Under the pieces are notes generated by a model. It searched no databases, was not told where the DNA came from, and was given only the letters and a program-made list of their open reading frames with translations. From contig NZ_FNCV01000007.1 of assembly GCF_900100455.1 (NCBI RefSeq), positions 62,001-126,000 of the forward strand: 64,000 bases of DNA, in the 5' to 3' direction. Shown one piece after another: positions 19,004 to 30,083 of this stretch. Position numbers and translations under genes: made by a program. Position 1 is the stretch's first letter. Every line of letters begins with the position of its first letter. The stretch is from Roseospirillum parvum (GTDB taxonomy: Bacteria; Pseudomonadota; Alphaproteobacteria; Rhodospirillales; Rhodospirillaceae).

Positions 19004-19516
19004 ATGAGCGACCCCACGACCGTCCCCCCCCGTCGCACCACCGGCACCACCCTGGCCGGACCGCGCGCCCTGTCGGCGATCAGCCAGCGCCTGACCCGGC
19101 CGCTGATGCGCAAGCGCGGCCTCTCGGTGGCCGACCTCAAGGCCGACTGGCCGGCCATGGTGGGGCCCGATCTGGCCCGCCTCTGCCTGCCCCTGCGCCT
19201 GAGCTTCCCAAGGGGCGAAAAAAGCCACGGCACCCTGACCGTGGCCGTCACCTCGGGCGCCGTGGCCACCCTGCTCGAACACCGCAACCGGCAGATCATC
19301 GAGCGCGTCAACACCTACCTGGGGCGCCCGGCACTGGCCCGCCTCGCCTTCCGCCAGGGCGGCATCACCCCGCCCCGCCCCGCCCCGCCGCCGCCCGTTC
19401 CCTCGCCGGCCGCCGAGGCCCGGCTGCGCCAGTCCCTGGCCGATCTGCCCGACGGCCCGGTGAAGGAGGCCCTGGGCCGCCTGGGGCGCACCCTGGCCGC
19501 CCGCGATCAACGCTGA
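19004..19516 (+). CDS. DUF721/DciA-like protein
   Basis: 170 aa. The region LADWP-type motif (LKADWPAMVGPDLARLCLP) and VAVTSGAVATLLEHR are hallmarks of DUF721, the DciA family that loads the replicative helicase DnaB in bacteria lacking DnaC. The Pro-rich region around residues 125-140 is a linker. Start at the ATG at 19004 directly after the divergent mutY promoter region. First of the set with the DsbA-like gene and smc on the same strand. Confidence 0.75.
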   Translation: MSDPTTVPPRRTTGTTLAGPRALSAISQRLTRPLMRKRGLSVADLKADWPAMVGPDLARLCLPLRLSFPRGEKSHGTLTVAVTSGAVATLLEHRNRQIIERVNTYLGRPALARLAFRQGGITPPRPAPPPPVPSPAAEARLRQSLADLPDGPVKEALGRLGRTLAARDQR

Positions 19517-19604
19517 CCCCCCTTGTTGGCGCCGGCCAAAAAAGGCCACAATGCGCCGCCAATGTGGGAGCCCCTTTTCCTACCCGTGATCGGAGAGTCC
19601 ACCC

Positions 19605-20219
19605 GTGTCCAGTCTGTCGCGCCTCCTGTTGCCCGCCCTGTTTTTGGTCGTTCTGGTGGCCGCCGTTCCCCGGCCGGCCGCGGCCTATGAGGAACGCGCC
19701 CTGGGCGATCCCAACGCCCCGCTGACCGTCACCGAATACTCGTCGCTGACCTGCGGCCACTGCGCCAACTTCCACACCGACGTGCTGCCGCGCCTTAAGC
19801 AAGAGTTCATCGACACCGGCAAGGTCTACTGGGTCTTCCGCGACTACCCCATCGGCCCGCTGGCCCAGGCCGGCGCGCTGATCGGCCGCTGCCTGCCCGA
19901 GCGCAGCTACTTCACCTACGTCAACGCGGTGTTCAAGAGCCAGCAGAGCTGGATGTCGGCCGCCGATCCGCTGGCCCGGCTGGCCGGCTACGCCCGCCTC
20001 TCCGGGCTGGCCCCGGAGGATCTCCAGGCCTGCATGAACAACGAGGAACTGTTCAACGAGATCGCGACAGTGTCCGAGGAGGCCTCGGCCAAGTGGGGCA
20101 TCGACGGCACCCCGGCCTTCGTCATCGACGGCACGGTGCACAACGGCAACCAGGGCTACGACTACTTCGCCCGGGTGCTCAACACCCTGCTCAAGGCCAA
20201 GGGCGGGGCGGCCGAGTAG
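19605..20219 (+). CDS. DsbA-family thiol-disulfide oxidoreductase
   Basis: 204 aa from the GTG at 19605 (GGAGAG upstream). A signal peptide ends near PAAAYEE. The thioredoxin active site is CGHC (SLTCGHCANFH), and the cis-Pro region is GTPAFVIDG. Size and DYPIGPLAQ match the DsbA/ScsC-like proteins found before smc in alphaproteobacteria. Periplasmic disulfide chemistry. Confidence 0.88.
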   Translation: MSSLSRLLLPALFLVVLVAAVPRPAAAYEERALGDPNAPLTVTEYSSLTCGHCANFHTDVLPRLKQEFIDTGKVYWVFRDYPIGPLAQAGALIGRCLPERSYFTYVNAVFKSQQSWMSAADPLARLAGYARLSGLAPEDLQACMNNEELFNEIATVSEEASAKWGIDGTPAFVIDGTVHNGNQGYDYFARVLNTLLKAKGGAAE

Positions 20220-20273
20220 CGGCTCTCCCAGGCTGGGGAGCAGGCTGGGGAACTGGCGGGGGAACTGGCGACG

Positions 20274-23200
20274 GTGGTTCACTTCACCCGCCTTCGGCTG
20301 AGCGGCTTCAAGTCCTTCGTCGAGCCGACCGAGCTTCTCATCGAGCCCGGGATGACCGGCATCGTCGGTCCCAACGGCTGCGGCAAGTCCAATCTGGTCG
20401 AGGCGCTGCGCTGGGTGATGGGCGAAAGCTCGGCCCGCCAGATGCGCGGCTCGGAGATGGACGACGTCATCTTCGGCGGCACCGACCAGCGCCCGGCGCG
20501 CAATCTGGCCGAGGTCTCGGTGTGGCTGGACAACCGCGAACGGGGGCTGAAAGGCTCCCTGGCCGACGCCGACGAGTTGCAGGTCACCCGGCGCATCGAG
20601 CGCGGCTCGGGCTCGGCCTATCGCCTGAACGGGCGCGACATCCGGGCCAAGGACGCCCAGTTGCTGTTCGCCGACGCCGCCACCGGGGCGCGCTCCACGG
20701 CGATTGTCAGCCAGGGGCGCATCGGCGCCATCATCAACGCCAAGCCGGCCCAGCGCCGCGCCCTCTTGGAAGAGGCGGCCGGCATCAGCGGCCTGCACAG
20801 CCGCCGCCACGAGGCCGAGTTGCGCCTGAAGGGGGCGGAAACCAACCTGTCGCGGCTCGATGACGTGCTCTCCACCCTGAATGGGCAACTGGGCAACCTC
20901 AAGCGCCAGGCCCGTCAGGCGGCGCGCTACCGGGAGCTTTCCGATTCCATCCGCCTGACCGAGACCCGCCTGCTCTACCTGCGCTGGCGCCAAGCCATGC
21001 AGGAGCTGGACGCCGCCCGCCGCGCCCTGGCCGAGGCCGCCACCAGGGCCGGCCATCTGGAGGCCGAGGCCGGCCGCGCCGCCACCGCCCAGGCCGAGGC
21101 GGCCGAGGCGGTCGAGCCCCTGCGCAAGGCCGAAGCCGAGGCCGGGGCACGGCGCCAAAGATTGGCCCTCGAACGCGACCGGCTGGCCGAGGACGCCCGC
21201 CGGGTGGCGGCGGCGCGGCGCGACAACGAGGGGCGCCGCGACCAGATCGCCGCCGACCTGGAGCGCGAGCGCGCCCGCGCCGCCGACGCCGCCCAGGCGC
21301 TGGAACGGCTGGCCGGCGAAAAGGCCGACCTGGAACAGGCCGAGGCGGCCGAGGCAGGCACCGCCGGGCAGGCCGCCAGCGACCTCAAAACAGCCAGTCA
21401 GACGCTCAATCAGGTGGAAGCCCGGCTGGCCGAGGCGGAGCGGCAGGTCGCCCAGCACGCCGCCCAGGTGCAGGCCGCCGAGCGACGGGTCCAGGCGGCT
21501 GGCGAGCGTCGCACGCGGCTCGAGCAGCGCCGGGCCCAGGCCGAGGCGGAGCGCGAACGGGCGGCCCTGGCCCTGGCCGAGTTGAACGAGGCGGGCGGGG
21601 CCGGCGTCGCCCAGGCGGAAGCCGCCGAGGCCACCGCCCGCGCCGCCCGGGAAGCGGCCAGCCAGCGGGCCGAGACCGCCGCCGCCACGGCCCGCGAGGC
21701 CGCCGATACGGCCCGTGCCCGGGAGACCGAGGCGGCCCGCCTCAGGGCCGAGGCCGGGGCCCTGGAAGCGCTGCTCGCCGAGCCCTTGTCCGATGCCTCG
21801 GCCGGCCCCGGGGTGATCGACCGCATGGAGGCCCGGGCCGGCTTCGAGGCGGCCCTCGGCGCCGCCCTGGGCGACGATCTGGAGGCCCCGGAGGCGGCCC
21901 CGGACGGCCCCGCCGGCTGGGTCGCCCTGCCGCCGCTGGACGATGCCCCACCGCTGCCCCCCGGCGTCACCCCGCTCGGTGAGGTGATCACCGCCCCGCC
22001 GGTCCTGGCTCGCCGGTTGGCTCAGGTCGGCATCGCCGCCGACGCGGCCCAGGCGGCGCGGCTGCAAGGGGCGCTGGCGGTCGGCCAACGGCTGGTCACC
22101 GCCGAGGGCGGGCTGTGGCGCTGGGACGGTCTGCGCCGGGCCCCCGGCGCCCCCTCGGCGGCGGCGGCCCGACTGGCCCAGAAGAACCGGCTGGCCGGCC
22201 TGAAAGCCGATCTGGCCGAGGCCGAGACCGCCCACGCCGCCGCCGCCGAAGCGGCCCGGCGGGCCGCCGACGACAGTCAGGCGGCGACCCAGGCCGACCG
22301 CGCCGCCCGCCAGACCCTGAGCACCGCCGAGCAGGCGCTGGCCGAGGCCCGGCGGGTCGAACAGAAGCATCTGGCCGCCGCCACCCAGGCCCGGGGCCGC
22401 CTGGACTCGGCGACCGAGGCGGCCAGCCGGGCCGCCGACGAGGTGGCCGAGGCCGAGGCCGAGACAAGCGCCGCCGAGCAGGCCCGCGCCGCCCTCGGCG
22501 CCGACAGCCCGGCCAGCGCCGAGCTCCCCGCCCTGCGCCAACAGGTGGCCGAGGCGCGCGGCGCCCTGGTCGAGGCGCGCAGCCGCCACGACGGTCTGGC
22601 CCGCGCCGCCGAGACCCGGCGCCGTCGTCTGTCCGCGCTGGCCGAGGAGATCGCCGCCTGGGAGAGCCGGCGCGCCCAGGCGGCCAGCCAGGAGGCCGAG
22701 TTGGCGGCCCGCGCCGCCACCGTGGCCGAGGCCCTGGCCAACCTGGAGGGACGTCCGGAGGCCATCGAGCGCGACCGGACGGCCCTGGTCGACCGCCTGG
22801 AGGAAGCCGAGGCGGCGCGGCGCGCCGCCGGCGACGCCCTGGCCCAGGGCAACGCCGCCCTGAGCCGGGCCGATCAGGCCCTGCGTCAGGCCGAAAGCAC
22901 CCTGGCGGCGGCGCGCGAGAACCGCATCCGCGCCGAGGGTCAGGTCAGCACCGCCGATGCCGCGGTGCGCGAGGTGGCCCGCGACATCGCCGAACGCCTC
23001 GACGCCACGCCCGATCAGGCGGCCGCGCGGGCGGCCCTGGAGGACCCGGACAATCCCCCGCCGGTCGACGCCCTGGCCCACCAGTTGGCCCGCCTGTCGG
23101 CCGACCGCGACGCCCTCGGCCCGGTCAACCTGAGGGCCGAGCAGGAAGCCGGGGAACTGGCCGAGCAGATCACCACCCTCAACACCGAGCGCGACGACCT

Positions 23201-23735
23201 GATCGCCGCCATCGCCCGCCTGCGCCAGGGCATCGGCGAATTGAACCGCGAGGGCCGGCAACGCCTGCTGGCCTCCTTCGAGGCGGTGGACCGCCACTTC
23301 CAGAACCTGTTCAGCCGCCTGTTCGGGGGTGGCAAGGCCCACTTGAGCCTGGTCGAGAACGACGACCCGCTGCTCGCCGGGCTGGAGATCATGGCCAGCC
23401 CGCCGGGCAAGCGGTTGCAGGTGCTGTCACTGCTGTCGGGCGGCGAGCAGGCGCTGACCGCCGTTGCCCTGCTGTTCGCCGTGTTCCTGACCAACCCGGC
23501 CCCGGTCTGCGTGCTCGACGAGGTGGACGCGCCGCTGGACGACGCCAACGTGGACCGCTTCTGCACCCTGGTCGGCGAGTTGGCGGCCGGGGCGACGCGC
23601 TTCCTGGTCATCACCCACCACCGCATGACCATGGCCCGCATGGACCGCCTGTTCGGCGTCACCATGGCCGAGCGCGGGGTTTCCAAGCTGGTCGGCGTCG
23701 ACCTGCGCACGGCCGAGCGCCTGCGCGAGCGGTAG
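20274..23735 (+). CDS. smc: Chromosome segregation protein SMC
   Basis: 1153 aa from a GTG (FTRLRLSGFKSFVEP). Walker A is GPNGCGKSN, followed by two very Ala/Glu/Arg-rich coiled-coil arms flanking a hinge near residues 490-620. The C-terminal head carries signature LLSGGEQALTA and Walker B VCVLDEVDAPLDDAN. ABC-type ATPase that organises chromosomes with ScpAB. Its composition creates a 1325-aa antisense open frame that is not a gene. Confidence 0.96.
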   Translation: MVHFTRLRLSGFKSFVEPTELLIEPGMTGIVGPNGCGKSNLVEALRWVMGESSARQMRGSEMDDVIFGGTDQRPARNLAEVSVWLDNRERGLKGSLADADELQVTRRIERGSGSAYRLNGRDIRAKDAQLLFADAATGARSTAIVSQGRIGAIINAKPAQRRALLEEAAGISGLHSRRHEAELRLKGAETNLSRLDDVLSTLNGQLGNLKRQARQAARYRELSDSIRLTETRLLYLRWRQAMQELDAARRALAEAATRAGHLEAEAGRAATAQAEAAEAVEPLRKAEAEAGARRQRLALERDRLAEDARRVAAARRDNEGRRDQIAADLERERARAADAAQALERLAGEKADLEQAEAAEAGTAGQAASDLKTASQTLNQVEARLAEAERQVAQHAAQVQAAERRVQAAGERRTRLEQRRAQAEAERERAALALAELNEAGGAGVAQAEAAEATARAAREAASQRAETAAATAREAADTARARETEAARLRAEAGALEALLAEPLSDASAGPGVIDRMEARAGFEAALGAALGDDLEAPEAAPDGPAGWVALPPLDDAPPLPPGVTPLGEVITAPPVLARRLAQVGIAADAAQAARLQGALAVGQRLVTAEGGLWRWDGLRRAPGAPSAAAARLAQKNRLAGLKADLAEAETAHAAAAEAARRAADDSQAATQADRAARQTLSTAEQALAEARRVEQKHLAAATQARGRLDSATEAASRAADEVAEAEAETSAAEQARAALGADSPASAELPALRQQVAEARGALVEARSRHDGLARAAETRRRRLSALAEEIAAWESRRAQAASQEAELAARAATVAEALANLEGRPEAIERDRTALVDRLEEAEAARRAAGDALAQGNAALSRADQALRQAESTLAAARENRIRAEGQVSTADAAVREVARDIAERLDATPDQAAARAALEDPDNPPPVDALAHQLARLSADRDALGPVNLRAEQEAGELAEQITTLNTERDDLIAAIARLRQGIGELNREGRQRLLASFEAVDRHFQNLFSRLFGGGKAHLSLVENDDPLLAGLEIMASPPGKRLQVLSLLSGGEQALTAVALLFAVFLTNPAPVCVLDEVDAPLDDANVDRFCTLVGELAAGATRFLVITHHRMTMARMDRLFGVTMAERGVSKLVGVDLRTAERLRER

Positions 23736-23850
23736 GCCAGCGCGTGAAACGCGGCGTGTCCTGGGGCGGGCCGGTGCCCGATGGCACCCTCGGCAAGGCT
23801 GCGGGGGGCAAGGCTGCGGGCGACCGACCTCGTCCGCGCCCCCTCCCCCC

Positions 23851-23888
23851 CAAACGGAAAAGGGGCGCCGGCTTGGCACCGGCGCCCC
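23851..23888 (-). terminator. Terminator downstream of the cold-shock gene
   Basis: Stem GGGGCGCCGG/CCGGCGCCCC (arms 23862-23871 and 23879-23888) with a 7-nt loop. Read on minus it is followed by TTTTCCGTTT. It sits 43 bp after the cold-shock stop codon and also lies between convergent genes, so it may stop smc readthrough too. Confidence 0.7.
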
Positions 23889-23931
23889 TCTTCGTCGGGT
23901 CGGTCCCTGGCGCGGCAATCCGCGCCTGGGC

Positions 23932-24141
23932 TCAGACCTCCTTCAGGTTCACGGCCGAGGACTTGCCGCGCTTGCGGTCCACCTCGATCTCGTAGGACAC
24001 GCGCTGACCCTCGTTGAGGGTGCCCATGCCCGAGCGCTCGACGGCGCTGATGTGGACGAAGACGTCGGCCCCGCCCTCATCCGGGCAAATGAAACCATAG
24101 CCCTTGGTGGAATTGAACCATTTGACGGCACCCGTGCTCAT
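23932..24141 (-). CDS. Cold shock protein (CspA family)
   Basis: 69 aa single cold-shock domain: [12 protein letters not shown] is RNP1 and [10 protein letters not shown] is RNP2. AGGAG lies 9 bp before the ATG. An RNA chaperone that melts mRNA structure. It follows the DEAD-box helicase gene on the same strand by 62 bp, so the two RNA-remodelling proteins may be co-expressed. The C-rich leader between them could form regulatory structure. Confidence 0.95.
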   Translation of the reverse strand: MSTGAVKWFNSTKGYGFICPDEGGADVFVHISAVERSGMGTLNEGQRVSYEIEVDRKRGKSSAVNLKEV

Positions 24142-24203
24142 TGTCGTCTCTCCTGTTTGGACGTTTCGGGGGTGTGGGGGTGTTCGGATATGTAAAGGAA
24201 GGA

Positions 24204-25571
24204 TCAGGCCGCGCGGGCCTGGTCGTTGGTGGTGTTGGCGGGGCGGCGCCGGCTGCCCTGCGCGCCGCCCGGTTTGCCTTGCGGATTCTTGCCCTGGGGC
24301 TTGTTGCCCTGGGGCTTGCCCTGGAACTTGCCGCCCGGCTTGCCCTGCGGCTTGCCCTGGAACTTGCCGTTGCCGCGCGGCCCCTTGCGGGGCGCCCTGG
24401 CCGGCTCGGGCGGGACATCGCCGGTGGCCTCGATGGGCTTGCCGATGAGGCGCTCGATGTCGCGCAGCAGGCCGCGCTCCTCGGCGTCGCACAGCGACAC
24501 GGCGATGCCGTCGCGGCCGGCCCGGGCGGTGCGCCCGATGCGGTGCACGTAGGCTTCCGGCACGTTGGGCAGCTCGAAGTTGATGACGTGCGAGACGCCA
24601 TCCACATCGATGCCCCGGGCGGCGATGTCGGTCGCCACCAGGATGCCGACCCGGCCGTTGCGGAAGGCGCCCAGCGCCCGCTCGCGCTGACCCTGGCTCT
24701 TGTCGCCGTGGATGGCGGCGGCGTTGAGGCCGGCCCGCTCCAGGTGCTCGCTGACCCGGTCGGCGCCGCGCTTGGTGCGGGTGAAGACGATGGCCCGCTC
24801 CACGCCGTCGCGCAGAAGGTCGACCAGGGCGGCCCGCTTGGCGGCCCGCTCGACATGGATGACGCTTTGCGCGATGCGCTCCACCGGCCGGGCGGCGGGG
24901 GCGACCGAGGCTTCCACCGGGTCGCTCAGCACCTCGTCGGCCAGGGCGCGGATCTGCCCCGGCATGGTGGCCGACAGCAGGATGGTCTGCCGCTGGGTGG
25001 GCAGGCGGCCGATGATCTTGCGGATCGCCGGCAGGAAGCCGAGGTCGAACATCTGGTCGGCCTCGTCCAGCACCAAGCGGCCGGTGCCCGACAGGTTCAC
25101 CACGCCGCTGTTCATGTGGTCGATCAGGCGGCCCGGCGTGGCGACCAGGATATCGACGCCCCGGGCCAGGGCGCGCACCTGCGGCCCGGGCCGCGCCCCG
25201 CCGACCACCAGGGCGATCGAGGGACGCTTGTGACGGCCCAGGGTGCGGAAGGTGTCGGCGATCTGGGCGGCCAGCTCTCGGGTCGGCGCCAGGATCAGGG
25301 CCTTGGCGCTTTTGGGATTGGCCGGGCGGCTGTCCAGGTGGTGCAGCAACGGCAGGGCGAAGGCCGCCGTCTTGCCGGTACCGGTCTGGGCGATGCCGAC
25401 CAGATCGCGGCCCTCGAGCAGCGGGCCAATGGCCTGGGCCTGAATGGGCGTGGGAGTGGAAAAGCCTTCGGCGGCGAGCGCGCGAAGCAGGGGCTCGGCG
25501 AGGCCGAGACTTTCAAAGGATGTCAAGTTAGGGGGAGTCTTTCGTGGGGACGGCGGCCTCGGCACGCCCAC
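24204..25571 (-). CDS. DEAD-box RNA helicase (RhlE type)
   Basis: Up to 455 aa. The Q motif ([12 protein letters not shown]), [30 protein letters not shown] and [10 protein letters not shown] motifs are all intact. The C-terminal 60 residues are Gly/Lys/Gln-rich with repeated [11 protein letters not shown] and [12 protein letters not shown] units, probably an RNA-binding tail. The start is uncertain: the GTG at 25571 gives 15 extra residues, while the TTG at 25526 gives the family-typical TSFESLGL start but has no clear ribosome site. Likely role in cold adaptation or ribosome assembly. Confidence 0.9.
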   Translation of the reverse strand: MGVPRPPSPRKTPPNLTSFESLGLAEPLLRALAAEGFSTPTPIQAQAIGPLLEGRDLVGIAQTGTGKTAAFALPLLHHLDSRPANPKSAKALILAPTRELAAQIADTFRTLGRHKRPSIALVVGGARPGPQVRALARGVDILVATPGRLIDHMNSGVVNLSGTGRLVLDEADQMFDLGFLPAIRKIIGRLPTQRQTILLSATMPGQIRALADEVLSDPVEASVAPAARPVERIAQSVIHVERAAKRAALVDLLRDGVERAIVFTRTKRGADRVSEHLERAGLNAAAIHGDKSQGQRERALGAFRNGRVGILVATDIAARGIDVDGVSHVINFELPNVPEAYVHRIGRTARAGRDGIAVSLCDAEERGLLRDIERLIGKPIEATGDVPPEPARAPRKGPRGNGKFQGKPQGKPGGKFQGKPQGNKPQGKNPQGKPGGAQGSRRRPANTTNDQARAA

Positions 25572-25738
25572 AGTGGGGGGCGGCCTTTCGAGTTATGGTA
25601 ACGCTGGCGCCGTCGGGTGGTGTCCGGGACGATATCCGACTAAAAGTGTGGGCCCAAGGGGCGGCACCTGTCGGAGGCTCCCGGGCGGGTGTCCCGTGAC
25701 GGAGAGCCGCTTGTCTTTTCAGGGAAAAGCGGCCGGGA

Positions 25739-25813
25739 TGGTGGGCGCGGCTGGGATTGAACCAGCGACCCCTCGCGTGTGAAGCGAGTGCTCTCCCGCT
25801 GAGCTACGCGCCC
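25739..25813 (-). tRNA. tRNA-Val (CAC)
   Basis: A complete cloverleaf reads on minus. Acceptor arms GGGCGCG/CGCGCCC, D-loop AGCTCAGCGGGAGAGC, anticodon loop TTCACAC with anticodon CAC, and T-loop GGTTCAATCC. The 3' CCA is encoded at 25739-25741. Confidence 0.93.
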
Positions 25814-25856
25814 CCGTCGGGGAAGGCCGGACTTATACGGTCGGGCGGCGGGAGTG

Positions 25857-26537
25857 TCAAGCGGCACGGATGGCGGCCAGCGCGCCGGGCAGCTCGGCGA
25901 AGGCGTCAATCAGCCGGTCAGCCTTGAGTTCGGCCGGCGGCATATTGCAATAGCCGAAGCTGACGGCGATCACCGGCACCCCGGCGGCGCGGGCGGTGGC
26001 CACGTCGTGCGCGGAATCACCGATCAGCACGGCGTCGGCCGGATCGCCGCCGACCCGCTCGATGGCGGCCAGCAGGGGGGCCGGGTCGGGCTTCCTCACC
26101 GCCAGGGTGTCGCCGCCGACCACCGCCCCGAAATAGCCCGCCAGACCGAGCGCCTTGAGCAGGGTGTGGCTGGCCGCCTCCGGCTTGTTGGTGCACACGG
26201 CCAGCTTCACGCCCTGCCGGGCCAGGCGGTCGAGCTGGTCGATCACCCCCGGCCAGACGGTGGTCAGGCGGGCCGGGTCGGCGCCATAGATGTCGAGGAA
26301 GCGTTCGGTCCAGGCATCGAGCCCGGGTTCGGCGGGGCCGCCGGTGGCCTCCAGCGCCTGCTCGATCAGGCGGCGCGCCCCCTGGCCGACCATGCCACGG
26401 ATGGCCTCGATGGGCAGCGGTGGGCGCCCCAGCCCGCCGCCCAGCACCTGGTTGACCGCCGCGTGCAGGTCGGGGGCGCTGTCGACCAGGGTACCGTCCA
26501 GGTCGAAGACCACGGTCGAAATGGGAAAGTCGGGCAT
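25857..26537 (-). CDS. gph: Phosphoglycolate phosphatase
   Basis: 226 aa from the ATG at 26537. A HAD enzyme of Gph type: FDLDGTLVDSAPDLHAAVN, MVGQGARRLIEQAL, CTNKPEAASHTLL, GGDTLAVRKPDPAPL and IGDSAHDV. It removes phosphate from 2-phosphoglycolate, made by DNA repair or by Rubisco oxygenation. Divergent from glmU across about 200 bp. Confidence 0.9.
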   Translation of the reverse strand: MPDFPISTVVFDLDGTLVDSAPDLHAAVNQVLGGGLGRPPLPIEAIRGMVGQGARRLIEQALEATGGPAEPGLDAWTERFLDIYGADPARLTTVWPGVIDQLDRLARQGVKLAVCTNKPEAASHTLLKALGLAGYFGAVVGGDTLAVRKPDPAPLLAAIERVGGDPADAVLIGDSAHDVATARAAGVPVIAVSFGYCNMPPAELKADRLIDAFAELPGALAAIRAA

Positions 26538-26736
26538 CAGTGGCGGATCCGTGACAGAAAGATGAAGGTGCCCAGACTGTAAAACCCGGTTCTGTAACCT
26601 GGAGAAACACAAAGTGACTTGGGCCAGGGGCCCGGCCTGTGGCAGGTTCCGCATCGCCGGGTGGGCGTGGGGTCGATCTCCCTTGCCCGCTCCCGGCCAA
26701 CCCGTCAAGCCCTCGAACCCGGGGAGCCCCGCTTCC

Positions 26737-28098
26737 GTGCCCACCACCGCCACCCCTGCCAGCCCCACCGCCGCAATCGTGCTCGCCGCCGGCCTGGGAA
26801 CGCGCATGAAGTCGCGCCGCCCCAAGGTGATGCATGCGGTCGGCCACCGCCCGCTGGTCGGCCATGTGCTGGCGGCCCTGGCGGCCCTGCCGGCCGGCCA
26901 GCGCCCCGACCCGGCGGTGGTGGTCATCGGCCCCGACATGGACGAGTTGGCGCGCACCGTCGCCCCTCACCCGACGGTCATCCAGGCCGAGCGCCTGGGC
27001 ACCGGGCACGCCGCCCGCCAGGCCCTGCCGGCCCTGCCCGAGAGCCCAGGTGACGTCTTCATCCTGTTCGGCGACACCCCGCTGATCCGCCCACAGACCC
27101 TGTCGGCCATGCTTGAAGCCCGCCGGGCCGGGCCGGCGGTGGTGGTGCTGGGCTTCAGGCCCCAGGAGCCCGGGGCCTATGGCCGCCTGATCACCGGCAG
27201 CCACGGCCTGGAGCGCATCGTCGAGGCGCGCGACGCCAGCCCCGAGGAATTGGCCGTGCCGCTGTGCAACTCCGGCGTCATGTGCCTCGACGGGGCGCGG
27301 TTGGCCGGCTGGCTGGAGGGACTCGGCAACGACAACGCCAAGGGCGAGTACTACCTGACCGACATCGTCGCCCTGGCCCGCGCCGAGGGCCTGCCCTGCG
27401 CGGTGGTCGAGGGCGACGAGGAAGAGCTGCTGGGGGTCAACGACCGGGCCGACCTGGCGCTGGCCGAATCCGCTTTCCAGGCCCGGGCCCGCAACCTCGC
27501 CCTGGCCGGCGGGGTGACCCTGACCGACCCCATGAGCGTGCATTTCAGCGCCGACACCCGGCTCGGCCAGGACGTCACGGTGGGGCCGTTCACCGTCTTC
27601 GGCCCCGGAGTGACGGTGGAGGCCGGGGTGACCATCAAGGGCTTCTGCCACCTGGAGGGCTGTACCGTCGAGGCCGGGGCCACCGTCGGCCCCTATGCCC
27701 GCCTGCGTCCCGGCGCCGAAATCGGCCCCGGGGCCCATATCGGCAACTTCGTCGAGGTGAAGAAGGCCAGCGTGGAGGCCGGGGCCAAGGTCAACCACCT
27801 GACCTACATCGGCGACGCCCGGGTGGGCGCCGGGGCCAACGTGGGCGCCGGCACCATCACCTGCAACTACGACGGCTTTGCCAAGCACCACACCGACATC
27901 GGCGCCGGCGCCTTCATCGGCTCCAACAGCGCCCTGGTCGCCCCGGTGAAAATCGGCGACGGCGCCATGGTCGGAGCCGGCAGCACCATCACCGAGGACG
28001 TGCCGGCCGACGCCCTGGGCCTGGCCCGGGGCCGCCAGCAGGTGCGCCCGGGCTGGGCGTCCCGCTTCCGCGCCGCCATGCGCCGGCTGCGCCACTGA
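26737..28098 (+). CDS. glmU: Bifunctional GlmU (GlcN-1-P acetyltransferase / UDP-GlcNAc pyrophosphorylase)
   Basis: 453 aa from the GTG at 26737, which has GGGAG 11 bp upstream and gives the usual family length. The N-terminal uridyltransferase starts LAAGLGTRMKS. The C-terminal half is a left-handed beta helix of hexapeptides (VTVGPFTVFGPGVTVEAG and similar), ending in the acetyltransferase site GAGTITCNYDG. It makes UDP-GlcNAc for peptidoglycan and LPS. glmS follows at 46 bp. Confidence 0.95.
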   Translation: MPTTATPASPTAAIVLAAGLGTRMKSRRPKVMHAVGHRPLVGHVLAALAALPAGQRPDPAVVVIGPDMDELARTVAPHPTVIQAERLGTGHAARQALPALPESPGDVFILFGDTPLIRPQTLSAMLEARRAGPAVVVLGFRPQEPGAYGRLITGSHGLERIVEARDASPEELAVPLCNSGVMCLDGARLAGWLEGLGNDNAKGEYYLTDIVALARAEGLPCAVVEGDEEELLGVNDRADLALAESAFQARARNLALAGGVTLTDPMSVHFSADTRLGQDVTVGPFTVFGPGVTVEAGVTIKGFCHLEGCTVEAGATVGPYARLRPGAEIGPGAHIGNFVEVKKASVEAGAKVNHLTYIGDARVGAGANVGAGTITCNYDGFAKHHTDIGAGAFIGSNSALVAPVKIGDGAMVGAGSTITEDVPADALGLARGRQQVRPGWASRFRAAMRRLRH

Positions 28099-28144
28099 CC
28101 GTTTTTCCTTATCCCGTTCTCCATTCTCAAGGATCGATCCCACC

Positions 28145-29968
<1,824 letters not shown>

Positions 29969-30027
29969 CCCCCCCACCCCGCCTTGACGGGCCCCGGAAG
30001 CCTCTCTACACCATGGAAGCCTGACCG

Positions 30028-30060
30028 GACGCCGCCCCAGGGGCGTCTTCCGGGCGTTTT
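30028..30060 (+). terminator. Possible terminator after glmS
   Basis: A 6-bp stem GACGCC/GGCGTC (30028-30033, 30042-30047) is followed by GGGCGTTTT and further Ts. Weak stem, but in the right place at the end of glmUS. Confidence 0.4.
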
Positions 30061-30083
30061 CCCTTTTGCCGGAGCCCGCCGCG

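Noticed and set aside
19365-23342. 1325-codon open frame opposite smc
   Set aside because: It mirrors the Ala/Glu/Arg-rich coiled coil of smc in a GC-rich genome. The translation is Gly/Leu/Gln low-complexity with no domain.
28099-28144. glmS ribozyme
   Set aside because: Only 46 bp separate glmU and glmS, too short for the ribozyme, which is also not expected in proteobacteria.
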